A stretch of 64,000 nt of DNA from Ferrovibrio terrae (lineage in GTDB: Bacteria > Pseudomonadota > Alphaproteobacteria > Ferrovibrionales > Ferrovibrionaceae): the NCBI RefSeq assembly GCF_007197755.1, contig NZ_CP041636.1, forward strand, positions 3,942,001 through 4,006,000. The letters are read 5' to 3'. Within the stretch, counting starts at the first letter, position 1, and the number at the start of each line of letters is the position of its first letter. The notes under the pieces were generated by a model. The model made no database searches. It was given only the letters and a program-made list of their open reading frames with translations, and had not been told where the DNA came from. Shown piece after piece: positions 53,601-64,000 of the stretch. Position numbers and translations under genes: made by a program.

Positions 53601-55013
53601 TTAGTCGTCTTTGACGAAGGGATTCTTGCCCTTGCGCAGATGCATGCGCACCGGCACGCCCTGCAGGTCGAAATGCTCGCGCAGGCCGTTGATCAGGTAG
53701 CGCAGGTAGGATTCCGGGATGTATTCGGCGCGCGGGGCGAACAGCGCCACCGTCGGCGGCCGCGCCTTCACCTGCGTGGCATAGCGGATATTGACGCTGC
53801 GCCCGCCGGCCAGCGGCGGCGCGTTGCGCTGGGTCATCTCACTCAGCCAGCGATTGAGCTGCGAGGTCGAGATGCGGGTGTTCCAGCGCTTGTACTGCTG
53901 CATCACGGCGGGCAGCAGGCGGTCGAGATGCCGGCCGGTCAATGCAGAGAGCGTCACAACCGGAACACCGCGCGCCTGCGGCAGCGAGCGTTCCAGCCGG
54001 TCCTCGATATCCTTCAGCGCCAGCGCGCGATCGTCCACCGCATCCCACTTGTTGATGGCGATGACCAGCGCGCGGCCTTCGTTCAGCACATGATCGGCGA
54101 TGGTGAGGTCCTGCTTGTCGAAGCCCAGCGCGCCGTCCAGCACCAGCACCACCACCTGGGCGAGACGGATGGTGCGAAGCGAGTCCGCGACCGACAGCTT
54201 TTCCAGCTTCTGCTCGACGCGCGACTTGCGCCGCATGCCGGCGGTATCCACCAGCTTCACCTTGCGGCCGTCATACTCCCACTGGATGGCGATGGCGTCG
54301 CGGGTCAGGCCGGGCTCGGGCCCGGTCAGCAGGCGGTCGCTGCCGATCAGCGCGTTCACCAGGGTCGACTTGCCGGCATTCGGACGCCCGACGATGGCGA
54401 GCTGGATCGGCTTGGCGGGATCGTCGATCAGCGGGGTTTCGTTTTCCGGATCGAGATCGATATCGACCTCGACCAGATCAAGCTCGTCGCCGTCATCGCC
54501 CAGCGCGCCGCCGGTGCGGCCGCCGATATGCTCGATCAGCGCCACGGCCAGGTCATACATGCCCTCGCCATGCTCGGCCGAGACCGGCAGCGGATCGCCC
54601 AGGCCGAGCGCATAGGCTTCGCCCACGCCGCTCTTGCCCGCGCCGCCTTCGCATTTGTTGGCGACCAGGATCACCGGCGTCTTCTGCTTGCGCAGCCAGT
54701 TGGCGAAATGCGAGTCGAGCGGCGTGATGCCGGCGCGGCCATCGATCACGAACAGCACGGCATCGGCCTCAAAGACGGCCGCCTCGGTCTGCAGCCGCAT
54801 GCGGCCGGTCATGCTCTCGACGTCGGAGTCTTCCAGGCCGGCGGTGTCGACGGCGGTGAATTCCAGGTCGCCGAGCATGGCGGCGCCTTCGCGCCGGTCG
54901 CGCGTCACGCCCGGCGTGTCATCGACAATGGCGAGGCGCTTGCCAACCAGACGATTGAACAGCGTCGACTTGCCGACATTGGGCCGGCCGACAATGGCTA
55001 CTTTAGCGGTCAT
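53601..55013 (-). CDS. der: Ribosome-assembly GTPase Der
   Basis: Der (EngA) has two tandem GTPase domains and a KH-like C terminus and works in 50S subunit assembly. G1 motifs are GRPNVGKST (residue 8-16) and GRPNAGKST (about 210). NKCE and NKWD supply the two G4 motifs, and DTAGLE and DTAGMR the G3 motifs. 470 aa is a normal length. It follows bamB, as in E. coli and many others. Confidence 0.96.
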   Translation of the reverse strand: MTAKVAIVGRPNVGKSTLFNRLVGKRLAIVDDTPGVTRDRREGAAMLGDLEFTAVDTAGLEDSDVESMTGRMRLQTEAAVFEADAVLFVIDGRAGITPLDSHFANWLRKQKTPVILVANKCEGGAGKSGVGEAYALGLGDPLPVSAEHGEGMYDLAVALIEHIGGRTGGALGDDGDELDLVEVDIDLDPENETPLIDDPAKPIQLAIVGRPNAGKSTLVNALIGSDRLLTGPEPGLTRDAIAIQWEYDGRKVKLVDTAGMRRKSRVEQKLEKLSVADSLRTIRLAQVVVLVLDGALGFDKQDLTIADHVLNEGRALVIAINKWDAVDDRALALKDIEDRLERSLPQARGVPVVTLSALTGRHLDRLLPAVMQQYKRWNTRISTSQLNRWLSEMTQRNAPPLAGGRSVNIRYATQVKARPPTVALFAPRAEYIPESYLRYLINGLREHFDLQGVPVRMHLRKGKNPFVKDD

Positions 55014-55025
55014 GATCTCTACTTT

Positions 55026-56372
55026 TTAACGCAGCGCCGTCAGCCGCGCATCTTCCGTCACGATATAAACAGTGCCGTCAGCCACGACAGGCGGCTGCGC
55101 CGCTTTGTCGGAGAGGCTCATCGCGCCGATCAGGTCGCCGGTATAGGGCGAGATCGACAGCATGCGTTCGTCGCTGGAGGCGACCAGCAGGCGGTCGCCG
55201 GCCAGAACCGGGCCCCACCAGGTGATCACGCCCTTGTTGGTGCGCGCCTTGGGGTCTTCGTAGCGACGCAGCTGGCGGATCCACTTCACCCGGCCGTCGC
55301 GGCGCGACAGGCAGATGATCTCGGAATCGATGGTGATGGCATAGATGAACTCGCCGGCGACCCAGGGCGTCTGGATGCTGGGGATCACGCGTTCCCACAC
55401 GCGCTCGCCGGTGCGCAGGTCGAGCGCCACGAAACGGCCCGACTGGCTGACGGCGTAGACGCGGCCGCGGTCGATCACCGGGCGGCCATTGATGTCGTTC
55501 AGGGCGCCGGCCTGGCTGAAGCGGCCGCTGGCGCGCACCAGCTGTTCGCCCCAGGCGACCACGCCGGTATCGGCGCGCAGCGCGAGGATTTCGCCCGACG
55601 AATACGGCGCCACCACGGTGTTGCCCTCGACCGCCGGATTGGCGGCGCCGAGGAAGCCGGCCTGCTCGGCAATGCCGGTATGGGTCCACAGCTCCGTGCC
55701 GCGCTCGATGTCGAGCGCATGCATCTGGTTGTCGTAGGTGATGACGAAGACGCGGCCGGCATCTGCGGTCGGCGCGCCGCGGATCGGCTGCTTGAGCTGC
55801 GTCGCCCAGAAGGCGCGGCCGGTGGCCGGCTCCAGCGCCACGACATCGCCGTAGCCGGTGGCGACGAACAGCCTGTCGGCATGCCAGGCGAGACCGCCGC
55901 CGGTGGCGCCGCTGTCTTCCTTGCGCGGCGTGAGGTTGACGCGCCACAGGCGCTTGCCGGTCTGCGCGTCAAAGGCGCTGATATTCGCCGCCGCATCCAT
56001 GGCAAAGACGCGGCCGCCGGCGATCACCGGCTGCGACAGGATCTTCTGTTCGTCGTCGGCGGATTCACCGAGATCGGCGGTCCAGGCGGTGCGCAGCGTC
56101 TCGCCGAGTTCGAGATGCTGCATGGCATGGCCGGGATAACCGCCGCCCTGCGGCCATTCGGCATTGCGCCACGGCTTGGGCAGCGCGACCGGCGTTTCCG
56201 CCAGCTGCGGATCGGGATCGAGCTGGCTGTCAAACGCCAGCACCGAGATGCGCTCGCCGGTGGCCTCGACCTTCCGCTCCTCGTCGAACCAGCCGCCGAT
56301 GGTGTCGCAGCCGGCAAGGCCTAACGTCACCACAACGAGAATGGCGAGGCGCTGCTTGGAGGTTCCGATCAT
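55026..56372 (-). CDS. bamB: Outer-membrane assembly lipoprotein BamB
   Basis: BamB is a beta-propeller lipoprotein of the BAM complex that inserts outer-membrane proteins. The signal peptide ends in the lipobox LAGC (Cys 22), and the mature part is a PQQ-repeat eight-bladed propeller with repeated A-x-D-x-x-T-G-x-x-x-W units (SAFDAQTGKRLWR, VALEPATGRAFW, ALDLRTGERVW). Order yfgM-bamB-der is conserved across proteobacteria. It is functionally linked to SurA and LptD in this window. Confidence 0.93.
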   Translation of the reverse strand: MIGTSKQRLAILVVVTLGLAGCDTIGGWFDEERKVEATGERISVLAFDSQLDPDPQLAETPVALPKPWRNAEWPQGGGYPGHAMQHLELGETLRTAWTADLGESADDEQKILSQPVIAGGRVFAMDAAANISAFDAQTGKRLWRVNLTPRKEDSGATGGGLAWHADRLFVATGYGDVVALEPATGRAFWATQLKQPIRGAPTADAGRVFVITYDNQMHALDIERGTELWTHTGIAEQAGFLGAANPAVEGNTVVAPYSSGEILALRADTGVVAWGEQLVRASGRFSQAGALNDINGRPVIDRGRVYAVSQSGRFVALDLRTGERVWERVIPSIQTPWVAGEFIYAITIDSEIICLSRRDGRVKWIRQLRRYEDPKARTNKGVITWWGPVLAGDRLLVASSDERMLSISPYTGDLIGAMSLSDKAAQPPVVADGTVYIVTEDARLTALR

Positions 56373-56411
56373 TCGTGCTGCCCCGATGCCTGCGTGTTTA
56401 CTGACCAGAAA

Positions 56412-57062
56412 TCACTGTACCGGACCGCCGAGCGCGGCCAGCAGTTCGGCGGCGCGGCCACGCAGGCCGGCCGGAACCAGCGGATCGTCGGCCAGTGCGG
56501 TGAGCTGGCGACGCGCCTCCTCGACGTTGCCGGCCTTGAATTCGGCGATGGCGCCCAGTTCGCGGGCATTGGCGGCCCAGGGGCTGTCGCTGGTGATGGC
56601 GGACAGGCGCTGCTTCGCCTGGTCGAGCGGCAGCTGGTCCAGGCCATGGAAAACGGCGAGGTAGCGCGCGAGATCGCGGAAACCGGAGGTCGCACGGCTG
56701 TCGCCGGCGATGTTGTCATAGGCGGCGATGGCGCCGGTGATATCCTTGGCCTCGATCAGGTTGGCGGCCTGCTGGAAACGGGCGAGCTGGGCATAGCCGG
56801 CGGCATCGCCGCGCGCGAGATCGGCGAAGGCGGTGGCGGCTTCGGTGTTCTTGCCGGCCTGGGCCAGGCCGAGTGCGCTGCTGAACCGGGCGCCGGCGGC
56901 GGCGGTCCTGTCGGCCTGCCAGCCCTTCCACAGCTCATAGCCGGCCACGCCGGCCAGGATCACGATCACGAACCCGATGAAGAAGGGGCTCCAGCGTTTC
57001 CAGGCCTTTGCAGCCCTGTCGCGCCGGACTTCCTCGTCAACTTCCTCGATAAAATTGGCCAC
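56412..57062 (-). CDS. yfgM: YfgM-like TPR inner-membrane protein
   Basis: An ancillary translocon protein in E. coli that links SecYEG to periplasmic chaperones. GTG 57062 (MANFIEEVDEEVRRDRAAK) opens a 216-residue protein with a cytosolic charged head, one membrane segment (SPFFIGFVIVILAGVAGYEL) and periplasmic TPR-like helices. CGGAG lies about 7 nt upstream. The frame is open to 57197, but the upstream part is non-coding in appearance. It is the first gene of yfgM-bamB-der. Confidence 0.85.
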   Translation of the reverse strand: MANFIEEVDEEVRRDRAAKAWKRWSPFFIGFVIVILAGVAGYELWKGWQADRTAAAGARFSSALGLAQAGKNTEAATAFADLARGDAAGYAQLARFQQAANLIEAKDITGAIAAYDNIAGDSRATSGFRDLARYLAVFHGLDQLPLDQAKQRLSAITSDSPWAANARELGAIAEFKAGNVEEARRQLTALADDPLVPAGLRGRAAELLAALGGPVQ

Positions 57063-57303
57063 ACCGAACTCCGCAGACACGAATCGCCACACCCGGTCCG
57101 CGACACGGACCGAAAACGGCGCGTACCTTACCCGGATCGCCGAATGATAGCAAAGCCCGGAAGACTCCCAATTTTTCTGATAACCTTTTGATAACACTTA
57201 GACTCTTGGCAAGACTCGGGAAATCGCCTAATCTGCCGCCGCATTCGCCAAACCGAGGGCTGCGGCCCGTGTCGCCACACGGCGTCGCCGAGGGGGAGCT
57301 TCG

Positions 57304-57963
57304 ATGAACCGATTTTGGATTGCGGCGATCACGATCGTGATCTGCGCCAGTGCCGCCGGAGTCGCTTCGGCGCAGTCTAAGAAAGCTGCGAAGCCAACCG
57401 CCCTGATTCCCTTCGAGCTGGAACGCGCCAAGGAGCGCGGCGGCAGCGCCAGCGGCCTGATCCGCCTCAACGACGATGTCGCCCGCATGTCGGCAACGCG
57501 CATCATCGAGATGCCGGTGGTCGATGGCCGCATGGGCGAACATGCCCGCCTCGACAACCTGGAACTCTTCTTCCCCTATGGCAGCGTGGTGACCGCCACC
57601 GCCGAATTCCACAAATACCGCCCGGCCCTGCTGGCCGCGAGCGACAACACGGTGCCGGAATTCAATCCCGATCCGCTGTATGATCGCGTGAAGACCTTCG
57701 ACAGCCAGCTCGGCCGCGTCTGCGCCACCGAGCAGCATAGCGACGGCCGCCGCACCGAGATGCGCATCAGCCCCGACCGCGTGATGTCGGTGGTGCAGGT
57801 GATGCCGGCGAAATATGCCGGCCCCAGCTCGCAGGAGCATCCGTCCTACAAGGTGATCAGCGGCCTGGAAATGCGTTTCCTCTCCTTCAAGGAGCCGGAA
57901 GCCGACCGCCTGTATCGCCAGTGCCAGCGCCCGAGCGGCCAGAAGGTCTCGGCGGCGCAGTAA
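57304..57963 (+). CDS. Exported protein of unknown function
   Basis: A 219-residue protein with a signal peptide (FWIAAITIVICASAAGVASAQ). The mature part has a SATRIIEMPVVDGRMG segment and three Cys, but no motif I can place. It is probably periplasmic. It is divergent from yfgM. Confidence 0.78.
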   Translation: MNRFWIAAITIVICASAAGVASAQSKKAAKPTALIPFELERAKERGGSASGLIRLNDDVARMSATRIIEMPVVDGRMGEHARLDNLELFFPYGSVVTATAEFHKYRPALLAASDNTVPEFNPDPLYDRVKTFDSQLGRVCATEQHSDGRRTEMRISPDRVMSVVQVMPAKYAGPSSQEHPSYKVISGLEMRFLSFKEPEADRLYRQCQRPSGQKVSAAQ

Positions 57964-57986
57964 TCGTTTCCCCCATATCCCGTTCC

Positions 57987-58154
57987 ATGACTGGTTCGGA
58001 TTGGTTACAGCTGGCCGCCATTTTAATGGCGGCCTTGCTGATTCTGCCGGCCGCGCTGCGCCTGCCGTGGAAGAACACACGGATACTGGCCTTTGCCGCG
58101 ATCTGGCTGGCGATCTTCGCCGTGGTCGCCCTGCTCTGGCGCCTGCTGAACTGA
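57987..58154 (+). CDS. Small membrane protein (55 aa)
   Basis: ATG 57987 gives MTGSDWLQLAAILMAALLIL, then PWKNTR and a second hydrophobic segment ending WRLLN: two transmembrane helices joined by a short basic loop. It lies 23 nt after the previous gene on the same strand. No family recognised; the open frame from 57921 is not used, since it overlaps the previous gene. Confidence 0.55.
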   Translation: MTGSDWLQLAAILMAALLILPAALRLPWKNTRILAFAAIWLAIFAVVALLWRLLN

Positions 58155-58287
58155 TCAGCGTCTTTCTCACGCAGTTTTTATCAGTCACTTGCATGGCGCA
58201 GCCGCTATCCTGCGCCGTCTCGCGCGCGGTCTCGTCAGACCTTGCGCGCCGTCGGCCCATAACAATTCTGCAACCGGAGAAAACCCG

Positions 58288-59145
58288 ATGAATGCCGATC
58301 TGCTCAGTCTCATGCCGAAGGTGGACTTTTCCCGCCGCGGCTTCATGGCCACCAGCCTGATCACCGGCTTTACCGTCGCCGCGGGTCCGGTGATGGGCCA
58401 GACCGCGATCAAGACCGATGCCACCGGCCTGACCGCCGGCGAAGTCGACATCCCGGTGCCGGGCGGCACCATGAAGGCCTATCGCGCCCAGCCGGCTGGC
58501 GCCGGTCCCTTCCCCACCATCCTGGTGGTGCAGGAAATCTTCGGCGTGCACGAATACATCAAGGATACCTGCCGCCGCTTCGCCAAGCAGGGCTTCCAGG
58601 CAATTGCCGGCGACCTCTATGCGCGCCAGGGCGACATGAGCAAGGTGACCGACATGCAGGGTGCCGTTGCCGTGGCCGGCAAGGTGCCGGATGCACAGGT
58701 GATGGCCGATCTGGACGCCACCGCAGCCTGGGCCGCGAAGAACGGCGGCAACGCCAGCAAGCTGGGCATCACCGGCTTCTGCTGGGGTGGCCGCATCACC
58801 TGGCTGTACAGCGCGCATAATCCGAAGGTGAAGGCTGGCGTGGCCTGGTATGGCCGTCTGGTCGGCGCTGCCAGCGAGCTGACGCCGAAGCATCCGGTCG
58901 ATATCGCCAAGGACCTGAAGGCCCCCGTGCTGGGCCTCTACGGCGGCGCCGACCAGGGCATCCCGAACGACACGGTCGACCGCATGCGCGCGGCGCTGGA
59001 CGCCAACAAGAAGTTCAACGTCTTCTACGTCTATCCCGACACGCCGCATGCCTTCCATGCCGACTACCGCCCGAGCTATCGCAAGGAACAGGCGGAAGAT
59101 GGCTTCGCCAAGGCGGTGGCCTTCTTCAAGATGCATATGGCGTAA
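58288..59145 (+). CDS. Dienelactone hydrolase family protein (Tat-exported)
   Basis: Alpha/beta hydrolase of the dienelactone hydrolase family, 285 aa. The N terminus PKVDFSRRGFMATSLITG is a twin-arginine export signal. The nucleophile motif is GFCWGGR (Cys), and DTPHAFH supplies the catalytic His near residue 250. The substrate is probably a lactone or ester but is unknown. ATG 58288 has GGAGAAAA upstream. A strong terminator follows. Confidence 0.88.
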   Translation: MNADLLSLMPKVDFSRRGFMATSLITGFTVAAGPVMGQTAIKTDATGLTAGEVDIPVPGGTMKAYRAQPAGAGPFPTILVVQEIFGVHEYIKDTCRRFAKQGFQAIAGDLYARQGDMSKVTDMQGAVAVAGKVPDAQVMADLDATAAWAAKNGGNASKLGITGFCWGGRITWLYSAHNPKVKAGVAWYGRLVGAASELTPKHPVDIAKDLKAPVLGLYGGADQGIPNDTVDRMRAALDANKKFNVFYVYPDTPHAFHADYRPSYRKEQAEDGFAKAVAFFKMHMA

Positions 59146-59162
59146 GCACTAGAAGCAGACAC

Positions 59163-59199
59163 AAAAGAAAAAGCCGCAGAGCAATCTGCGGCTTTTTTT
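59163..59199. terminator. Bidirectional intrinsic terminator
   Basis: The stem AAGCCGCAGA / TCTGCGGCTT (59171-59194) has a 4-nt loop, an A-rich left side and a T-run on the right. It ends the dienelactone hydrolase transcript and can also serve the convergent HU gene. Confidence 0.92.
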
Positions 59200-59203
59200 A
59201 TTC

Positions 59204-59234
59204 CGTCACCCTCGGGACAAGCCCGAGGGCGACG
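59204..59234. repeat. REP-like single palindrome
   Basis: CGTCACCCTCGGGACAAGCC and its partner arm CCCGAGGGCGACG form one hairpin (CCCTCGGG / CCCGAGGG). It is the same family as the elements at 52548 and 52699 but with only one of the two palindromes. Confidence 0.8.
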
Positions 59235-59249
59235 TTGTTTTTAGATTTC

Positions 59250-59519
59250 TTACAGCCGGCCCTTGAGATTGGCCGAGGCCTTGAAGCGCACCGACTTCGA
59301 CGCGGCGATCTTGATCGTTTCGCCGGTCTGCGGATTGCGGCCCTTGCGCGCGGCGCGCTTGGACACCTTGAAGGTGCCAAAGCCGACGATGGTGAAGGCG
59401 CCTTCCTTCTTCAGCGACTTGGCCATCGCTTCGAAGACTGCATCGACCGCCTCACCCGAGGCAGCCTTGGTGGCGCCAGTGGTGTCGCGCACGATTTCGA
59501 TCAGATCAGCCTTGTTCAT
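59250..59519 (-). CDS. hup: HU family DNA-binding protein
   Basis: A small histone-like nucleoid protein, 89 aa. MNKADLIEIVRDTTGATK is the family start, and FGTFKVSKRAARKGRNPQTG is the DNA-binding arm signature. ATG 59519 is used; the open frame to 59612 does not look like HU. It is a single gene flanked by terminators. Confidence 0.95.
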   Translation of the reverse strand: MNKADLIEIVRDTTGATKAASGEAVDAVFEAMAKSLKKEGAFTIVGFGTFKVSKRAARKGRNPQTGETIKIAASKSVRFKASANLKGRL

Positions 59520-59755
59520 AGTCCCTCCAGTTTCTGCGGATCGTTCCCGCCATACAGAATCGGACGATCCGCAGCGGTCAAAGCAGTTACCCATATCGCC
59601 GCCGGCAAACAAGCCGCAACTGCGGCAGAACGGGCTTGATTTGCACGGCGAATCACGGCTGCCGCGAGTCGGAACGATTGATCGAGATCAAGGTTGCACG
59701 CGCGCGGGCGATCTAGGCTTCCGGCAGTGTTCAGGCGACACCAAAGGAGTCTCCC

Positions 59756-59863
59756 ATGCCGCTCGCGCAAACCCTGTTCCTCGCCGCTGTCATCGGCGCC
59801 TTCACCCTGTTCGGTGCGACGCTGGCGTTTTGCCGCGCTGTCTCGAAGGACCTGCCGAAGTAA
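59756..59863 (+). CDS. Small membrane peptide (35 aa)
   Basis: ATG 59756 to TAA 59863 encodes MPLAQTLFLAAVIGAFTLFG, a single hydrophobic helix, and the tail CRAVSKDLPK. AAAGGAG sits about 6 nt upstream, an excellent ribosome site, which supports real translation. No family recognised. It is convergent to hutH with 6 nt between stops. Confidence 0.6.
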   Translation: MPLAQTLFLAAVIGAFTLFGATLAFCRAVSKDLPK

Positions 59864-59869
59864 GGCCGC

Positions 59870-61396
<1,527 letters not shown>

Positions 61397-61583
61397 GCGG
61401 AACTCCTGGCGCTTATCGGGCCTGTTTTGTGGGCAGTTCGATCCTAACACGGTACGGCGGGCAGGCTCACTTGTCTATACATGCATATTTGACTTGCCGG
61501 CTTTCGCGCCACGGTCTTAAATTGTGCAGCTGCGAATGGCCATGATGGCTGTTCGCTCAGACCTAGAGCGGGGGTTCCGGGAC

Positions 61584-62528
61584 ATGACGAAGACTTTGAT
61601 TGCGGGCATTGCAACTGCAGCTGCCCTTCTCGCCGCGCCGGCCATGGCGCAGGACAAGATCGTGCTGGGCATGAGCGGCTGGACCGGCTTTGCGCCGCTG
61701 ACGCTGGCTGCCGAGGCCGGCCTGTTCAAGAAGCATGGCGTGGATGTCGAGATCAAGTTCATCCCGCAGAAGGAGCGTCACCTGACAGTCGCCGCCGGCG
61801 CCACGCAGGCGGTTGCCACCACCGTCGACACCTTCGTCGCCTGGACCGCTGCCGGCGTGCCGCTGACCCAGGTGCTGCTGCTCGACAAGTCGAAGGGCGG
61901 CGACGGCCTGGCTGTGCGCGGCAATATCAACAAGATCACCGACCTGAAGGGCAAGACCATTGCCGTCGACGGTGCCGGCACCACGCCGTATTTCACCCTG
62001 CTTGCCTTCATGAAGCGCAACGGAATGTCGCCCAAGGATGTGCAGTTCGCGACGCTCGGCCCGCAGCCGGCGGCGCAGGCCTTCATCGCCGGCCAGTATG
62101 ATGCGGCGCTGACCTATGAGCCGTATCTGTCGTCGGTGCGCAATGCGCCGAATGCCGGCAAGATCCTGATCACCACGCTGGATTATCCGGTGGTGGTGGA
62201 CATGGTCGCCTTCCAGCCCGACTACATCAAGAAGAACCCGAAGATCGTGCAGGGCGTGGTCAACGGCTACTTCGACGCGCTGGAAATGATCAAGAAGGAA
62301 CCGGCCAAGTCGAACGAGATCATGGGCGCCAAGGTGAAGCAGACTGCCGAGCAGTTCGCGACCTCGGCCTCGTATATCGCCTGGCAGGACAAGGCCGCCA
62401 ATCAGGCCTATTTCAAGGGCGAGCTGCAGACCTTCATGAAGGAAGCCGCCGACATCCAGCTCGAAGCCGGCGTGATCCGTGCGATCCCCGACCTCAAGGC
62501 GCTGGTCGATGACACGTTCATCAAGTGA
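61584..62528 (+). CDS. NitT/TauT-type ABC substrate-binding protein
   Basis: Periplasmic binding protein, 314 aa. Signal peptide MTKTLIAGIATAAALLAAPA ends at AMAQ. The mature part begins KIVLGMSGWTGFAPLTLAAE, typical of the SsuA/TauA/NrtA group. It differs from the NrtA of this window, so nitrate is unlikely. The ligand is unknown; being divergent from hutH might hint at a histidine-related ligand, but that is weak. Confidence 0.88.
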   Translation: MTKTLIAGIATAAALLAAPAMAQDKIVLGMSGWTGFAPLTLAAEAGLFKKHGVDVEIKFIPQKERHLTVAAGATQAVATTVDTFVAWTAAGVPLTQVLLLDKSKGGDGLAVRGNINKITDLKGKTIAVDGAGTTPYFTLLAFMKRNGMSPKDVQFATLGPQPAAQAFIAGQYDAALTYEPYLSSVRNAPNAGKILITTLDYPVVVDMVAFQPDYIKKNPKIVQGVVNGYFDALEMIKKEPAKSNEIMGAKVKQTAEQFATSASYIAWQDKAANQAYFKGELQTFMKEAADIQLEAGVIRAIPDLKALVDDTFIK

Positions 62529-62567
62529 AAACCGGCATCAAGTGAGTCTCTGACTTAAGGACAATAA

Positions 62568-63347
62568 GTGTTCGATCCACTTAAGCCTGTTTCCCCGGGG
62601 CGGCGTACCGCCCTGGGGATTCTCTTTTTCGTCGTCTTCCTCGCCGGCTGGAGCGCAGTCACCTTCGGCGGCATCGTGCCGCCGCTGTTCCTCGCCAATC
62701 CGGTGAAGGCAGCGCAGGCCGGCATTTCGCTGTTCACGGAATACGGCTTTGCCAAGGATGTCGGCGTCACTATCTGGCGCGTGGTCGGCGGCTTCGTGAT
62801 CGCTGCCGTATTCGCCGTGCCGCTCGGCATCCTGATGGGCGCCTTCAAGAGTGTCGAAGCCTTCTTCGAGCCATTCATTTCCTTTGCCCGCTACCTGCCC
62901 GCCTCCGCCTTCATCCCGCTGCTGATCCTGTGGGCCGGCGTCGGCGAGGCGCAGAAGCTGTCGGTAATCGTCATCGGCTCCTTCTTCCAGATCGTGCTGA
63001 TGGTCGCCGTGATTGTCGGCGGCAGCCGCATGGATCTGGTCGAGGCCTCCAAGACGCTGGGCGCCAAACGCGCCGGCATCGTGCTGCGCGTACTGTTACC
63101 GGGCGCCGCGCCGCAGATCGCCGAAACCCTGCGCCTCGTGCTGGGCTGGGCCTGGACCTATGTGATCGTCGCCGAACTGATCGGCGCGCAGAGCGGCATC
63201 GGCCATATGATCATGGACAGCCAGCGCCTGCTCGATACCGGGCAGATGATCTTCGGCATTTTCGTGATCGGCCTGATCGGCCTGGTCTCCGACTTCCTGT
63301 TCAAGCAGGCCAACGAGCGCCTCTATCCCTGGTATTTCATCAAGTGA
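62568..63347 (+). CDS. NitT/TauT-type ABC permease
   Basis: Inner-membrane permease, 259 aa with about six hydrophobic segments, and an EAA loop around EASKTLGAKRAGIVLRVLLPGA. GTG 62568 has AAGGA about 6 nt upstream. The stop overlaps the ATPase start (GTGA). It is the second gene of the importer operon. Confidence 0.91.
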   Translation: MFDPLKPVSPGRRTALGILFFVVFLAGWSAVTFGGIVPPLFLANPVKAAQAGISLFTEYGFAKDVGVTIWRVVGGFVIAAVFAVPLGILMGAFKSVEAFFEPFISFARYLPASAFIPLLILWAGVGEAQKLSVIVIGSFFQIVLMVAVIVGGSRMDLVEASKTLGAKRAGIVLRVLLPGAAPQIAETLRLVLGWAWTYVIVAELIGAQSGIGHMIMDSQRLLDTGQMIFGIFVIGLIGLVSDFLFKQANERLYPWYFIK

Positions 63348-64000
63348 GCAAGCTTCGCATCGAGAATGTCAGCCGGATTTTCCCGGGCGTGCGCGGCGGC
63401 GAGCCGACCCGCGCGCTGGAACCGACCCACTTAAGCGTCGAGGACAACGACTTCATCACCATCCTGGGCCCTTCGGGCTGCGGCAAGAGCACGCTGCTGC
63501 GCATCGTCGCCGGGCTGGACCAGCCGACCACCGGCCGGGTACTGCTCGACGGCCAGGCCGTGCGCGACCCCGGCCCGGATCGCGGCATGGTGTTCCAGAG
63601 CTACACGCTGTTCCCCTGGCTGACCGTGCGGGAAAACATCTGCTTCGGCCTGCGCGAAAAGCAGGTGCCGGACAGGCAGCAGGCCGAGATCGCCGACCAT
63701 TTCATCAACCAGGTCGGCCTCAAGGGGTTTGAGAACCATTTCCCCAAGCAGCTCTCGGGCGGCATGCAGCAGCGCACCGCGCTGGCACGCGCGCTGGCCA
63801 ACGATCCGAAGATCATGCTGCTGGATGAACCCTTCGGCGCGCTCGACAACCAGACCCGCGCGCTGATGCAGGAACTGCTGCTCGGCATCTGGGAAGCCGC
63901 CAAGAAGACCGTGCTGTTCGTGACGCATGATATCGACGAAGCGATCTTCATGGCCAACCGCGTGCTGGTGATGACGGCCCGGCCCGGCAAGGTGAAATGC
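63344..64000 (+). CDS. NitT/TauT-type ABC ATP-binding protein (runs off the window)
   Basis: Starts at GTG 63344 inside the permease stop. The visible 219 codons contain Walker [10 protein letters not shown], signature [15 protein letters not shown], Walker [13 protein letters not shown] and the H-loop [10 protein letters not shown]. The frame is open to base 64000, so the C terminus lies outside the window. Confidence 0.92.
   Translation, partial: MSKLRIENVSRIFPGVRGGEPTRALEPTHLSVEDNDFITILGPSGCGKSTLLRIVAGLDQPTTGRVLLDGQAVRDPGPDRGMVFQSYTLFPWLTVRENICFGLREKQVPDRQQAEIADHFINQVGLKGFENHFPKQLSGGMQQRTALARALANDPKIMLLDEPFGALDNQTRALMQELLLGIWEAAKKTVLFVTHDIDEAIFMANRVLVMTARPGKVKC

Noticed and set aside
53568-56324. 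A 918-codon plus-strand frame opposite der and bamB
   Set aside because: Antisense shadow of two highly conserved genes.

Overview
The window is about 64 kb of GC-rich, densely packed bacterial chromosome. It most likely comes from an alphaproteobacterium, probably Rhodospirillales-like. The main reasons are the FlbT/FlaF flagellar regulator pair, a NasT/NasS nitrate-regulation module, a DUF1491 gene, a HolC that directly follows PepA, and the run lptF-lptG-lptD-surA-pdxA-rsmA. No phage, integron, insertion sequence or CRISPR array was seen. The species cannot be named from sequence alone.

Layout. 1-462: an array of 10-bp repeats and the ndk terminator. 463-4930: ndk, an ABC-F ATPase, then pepA-holC. 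5108-12582: the envelope and cofactor operon lptF-lptG-lptD-surA-pdxA-rsmA (lipopolysaccharide export, outer-membrane protein folding, vitamin B6, 16S rRNA methylation). 12583-14110: yicC-gmk. 14179-19358: a short-chain dehydrogenase, then the fatty-acid block fabD-fabG-acpP-fabF-mltG. 19464-22675: a flavin monooxygenase and a small motility patch (YjfB-like peptide, a 74-residue protein, flaF, flbT). 22988-34824: a PatZ-like acetyltransferase, moaA, two close paralogues of an orphan peptide-type binding protein around an exported protein and nadK, an Lrp-LysE pair, msrA, a DMT exporter and DUF1491.

34821-46924 is a complete assimilatory nitrate operon read on the minus strand: nasT, a 344-nt leader, nrtA, nrtB, nasS, an nrtD-type ATPase, nirB, nirD, nasA, cysG. 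Nitrate is imported, reduced by NasA to nitrite and by NirBD to ammonium, and CysG makes the siroheme for NirB. The leader holds two hairpins with A1/G4 hexaloops, the known signature bound by ANTAR proteins such as NasT, and then a strong intrinsic terminator ahead of nrtA. This predicts transcription antitermination controlled by NasS and NasT.

47008-53150 is the accessory stretch: tRNA-Met, mnmA, three consecutive tandem arrays (15-, 21- and 10-bp units), an SRPBCC protein, an AT-rich DUF2971 gene frameshifted by an exact 22-bp tandem duplication, a LysR regulator divergent from a monooxygenase, a TauE exporter, and REP-like palindromes that bracket a copied tail of a DUF1304 gene. 53164-64000 returns to ordinary genes: a CMD protein, yfgM-bamB-der, exported and small membrane proteins, a dienelactone hydrolase, HU, hutH, and a NitT/TauT-type ABC importer whose ATPase runs off the window end.

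The observations most worth following up are the two related helically phased 10-bp arrays 48 kb apart, the nitrate attenuator, the 22-bp duplication in the DUF2971 gene, and the REP/gene-tail duplication.
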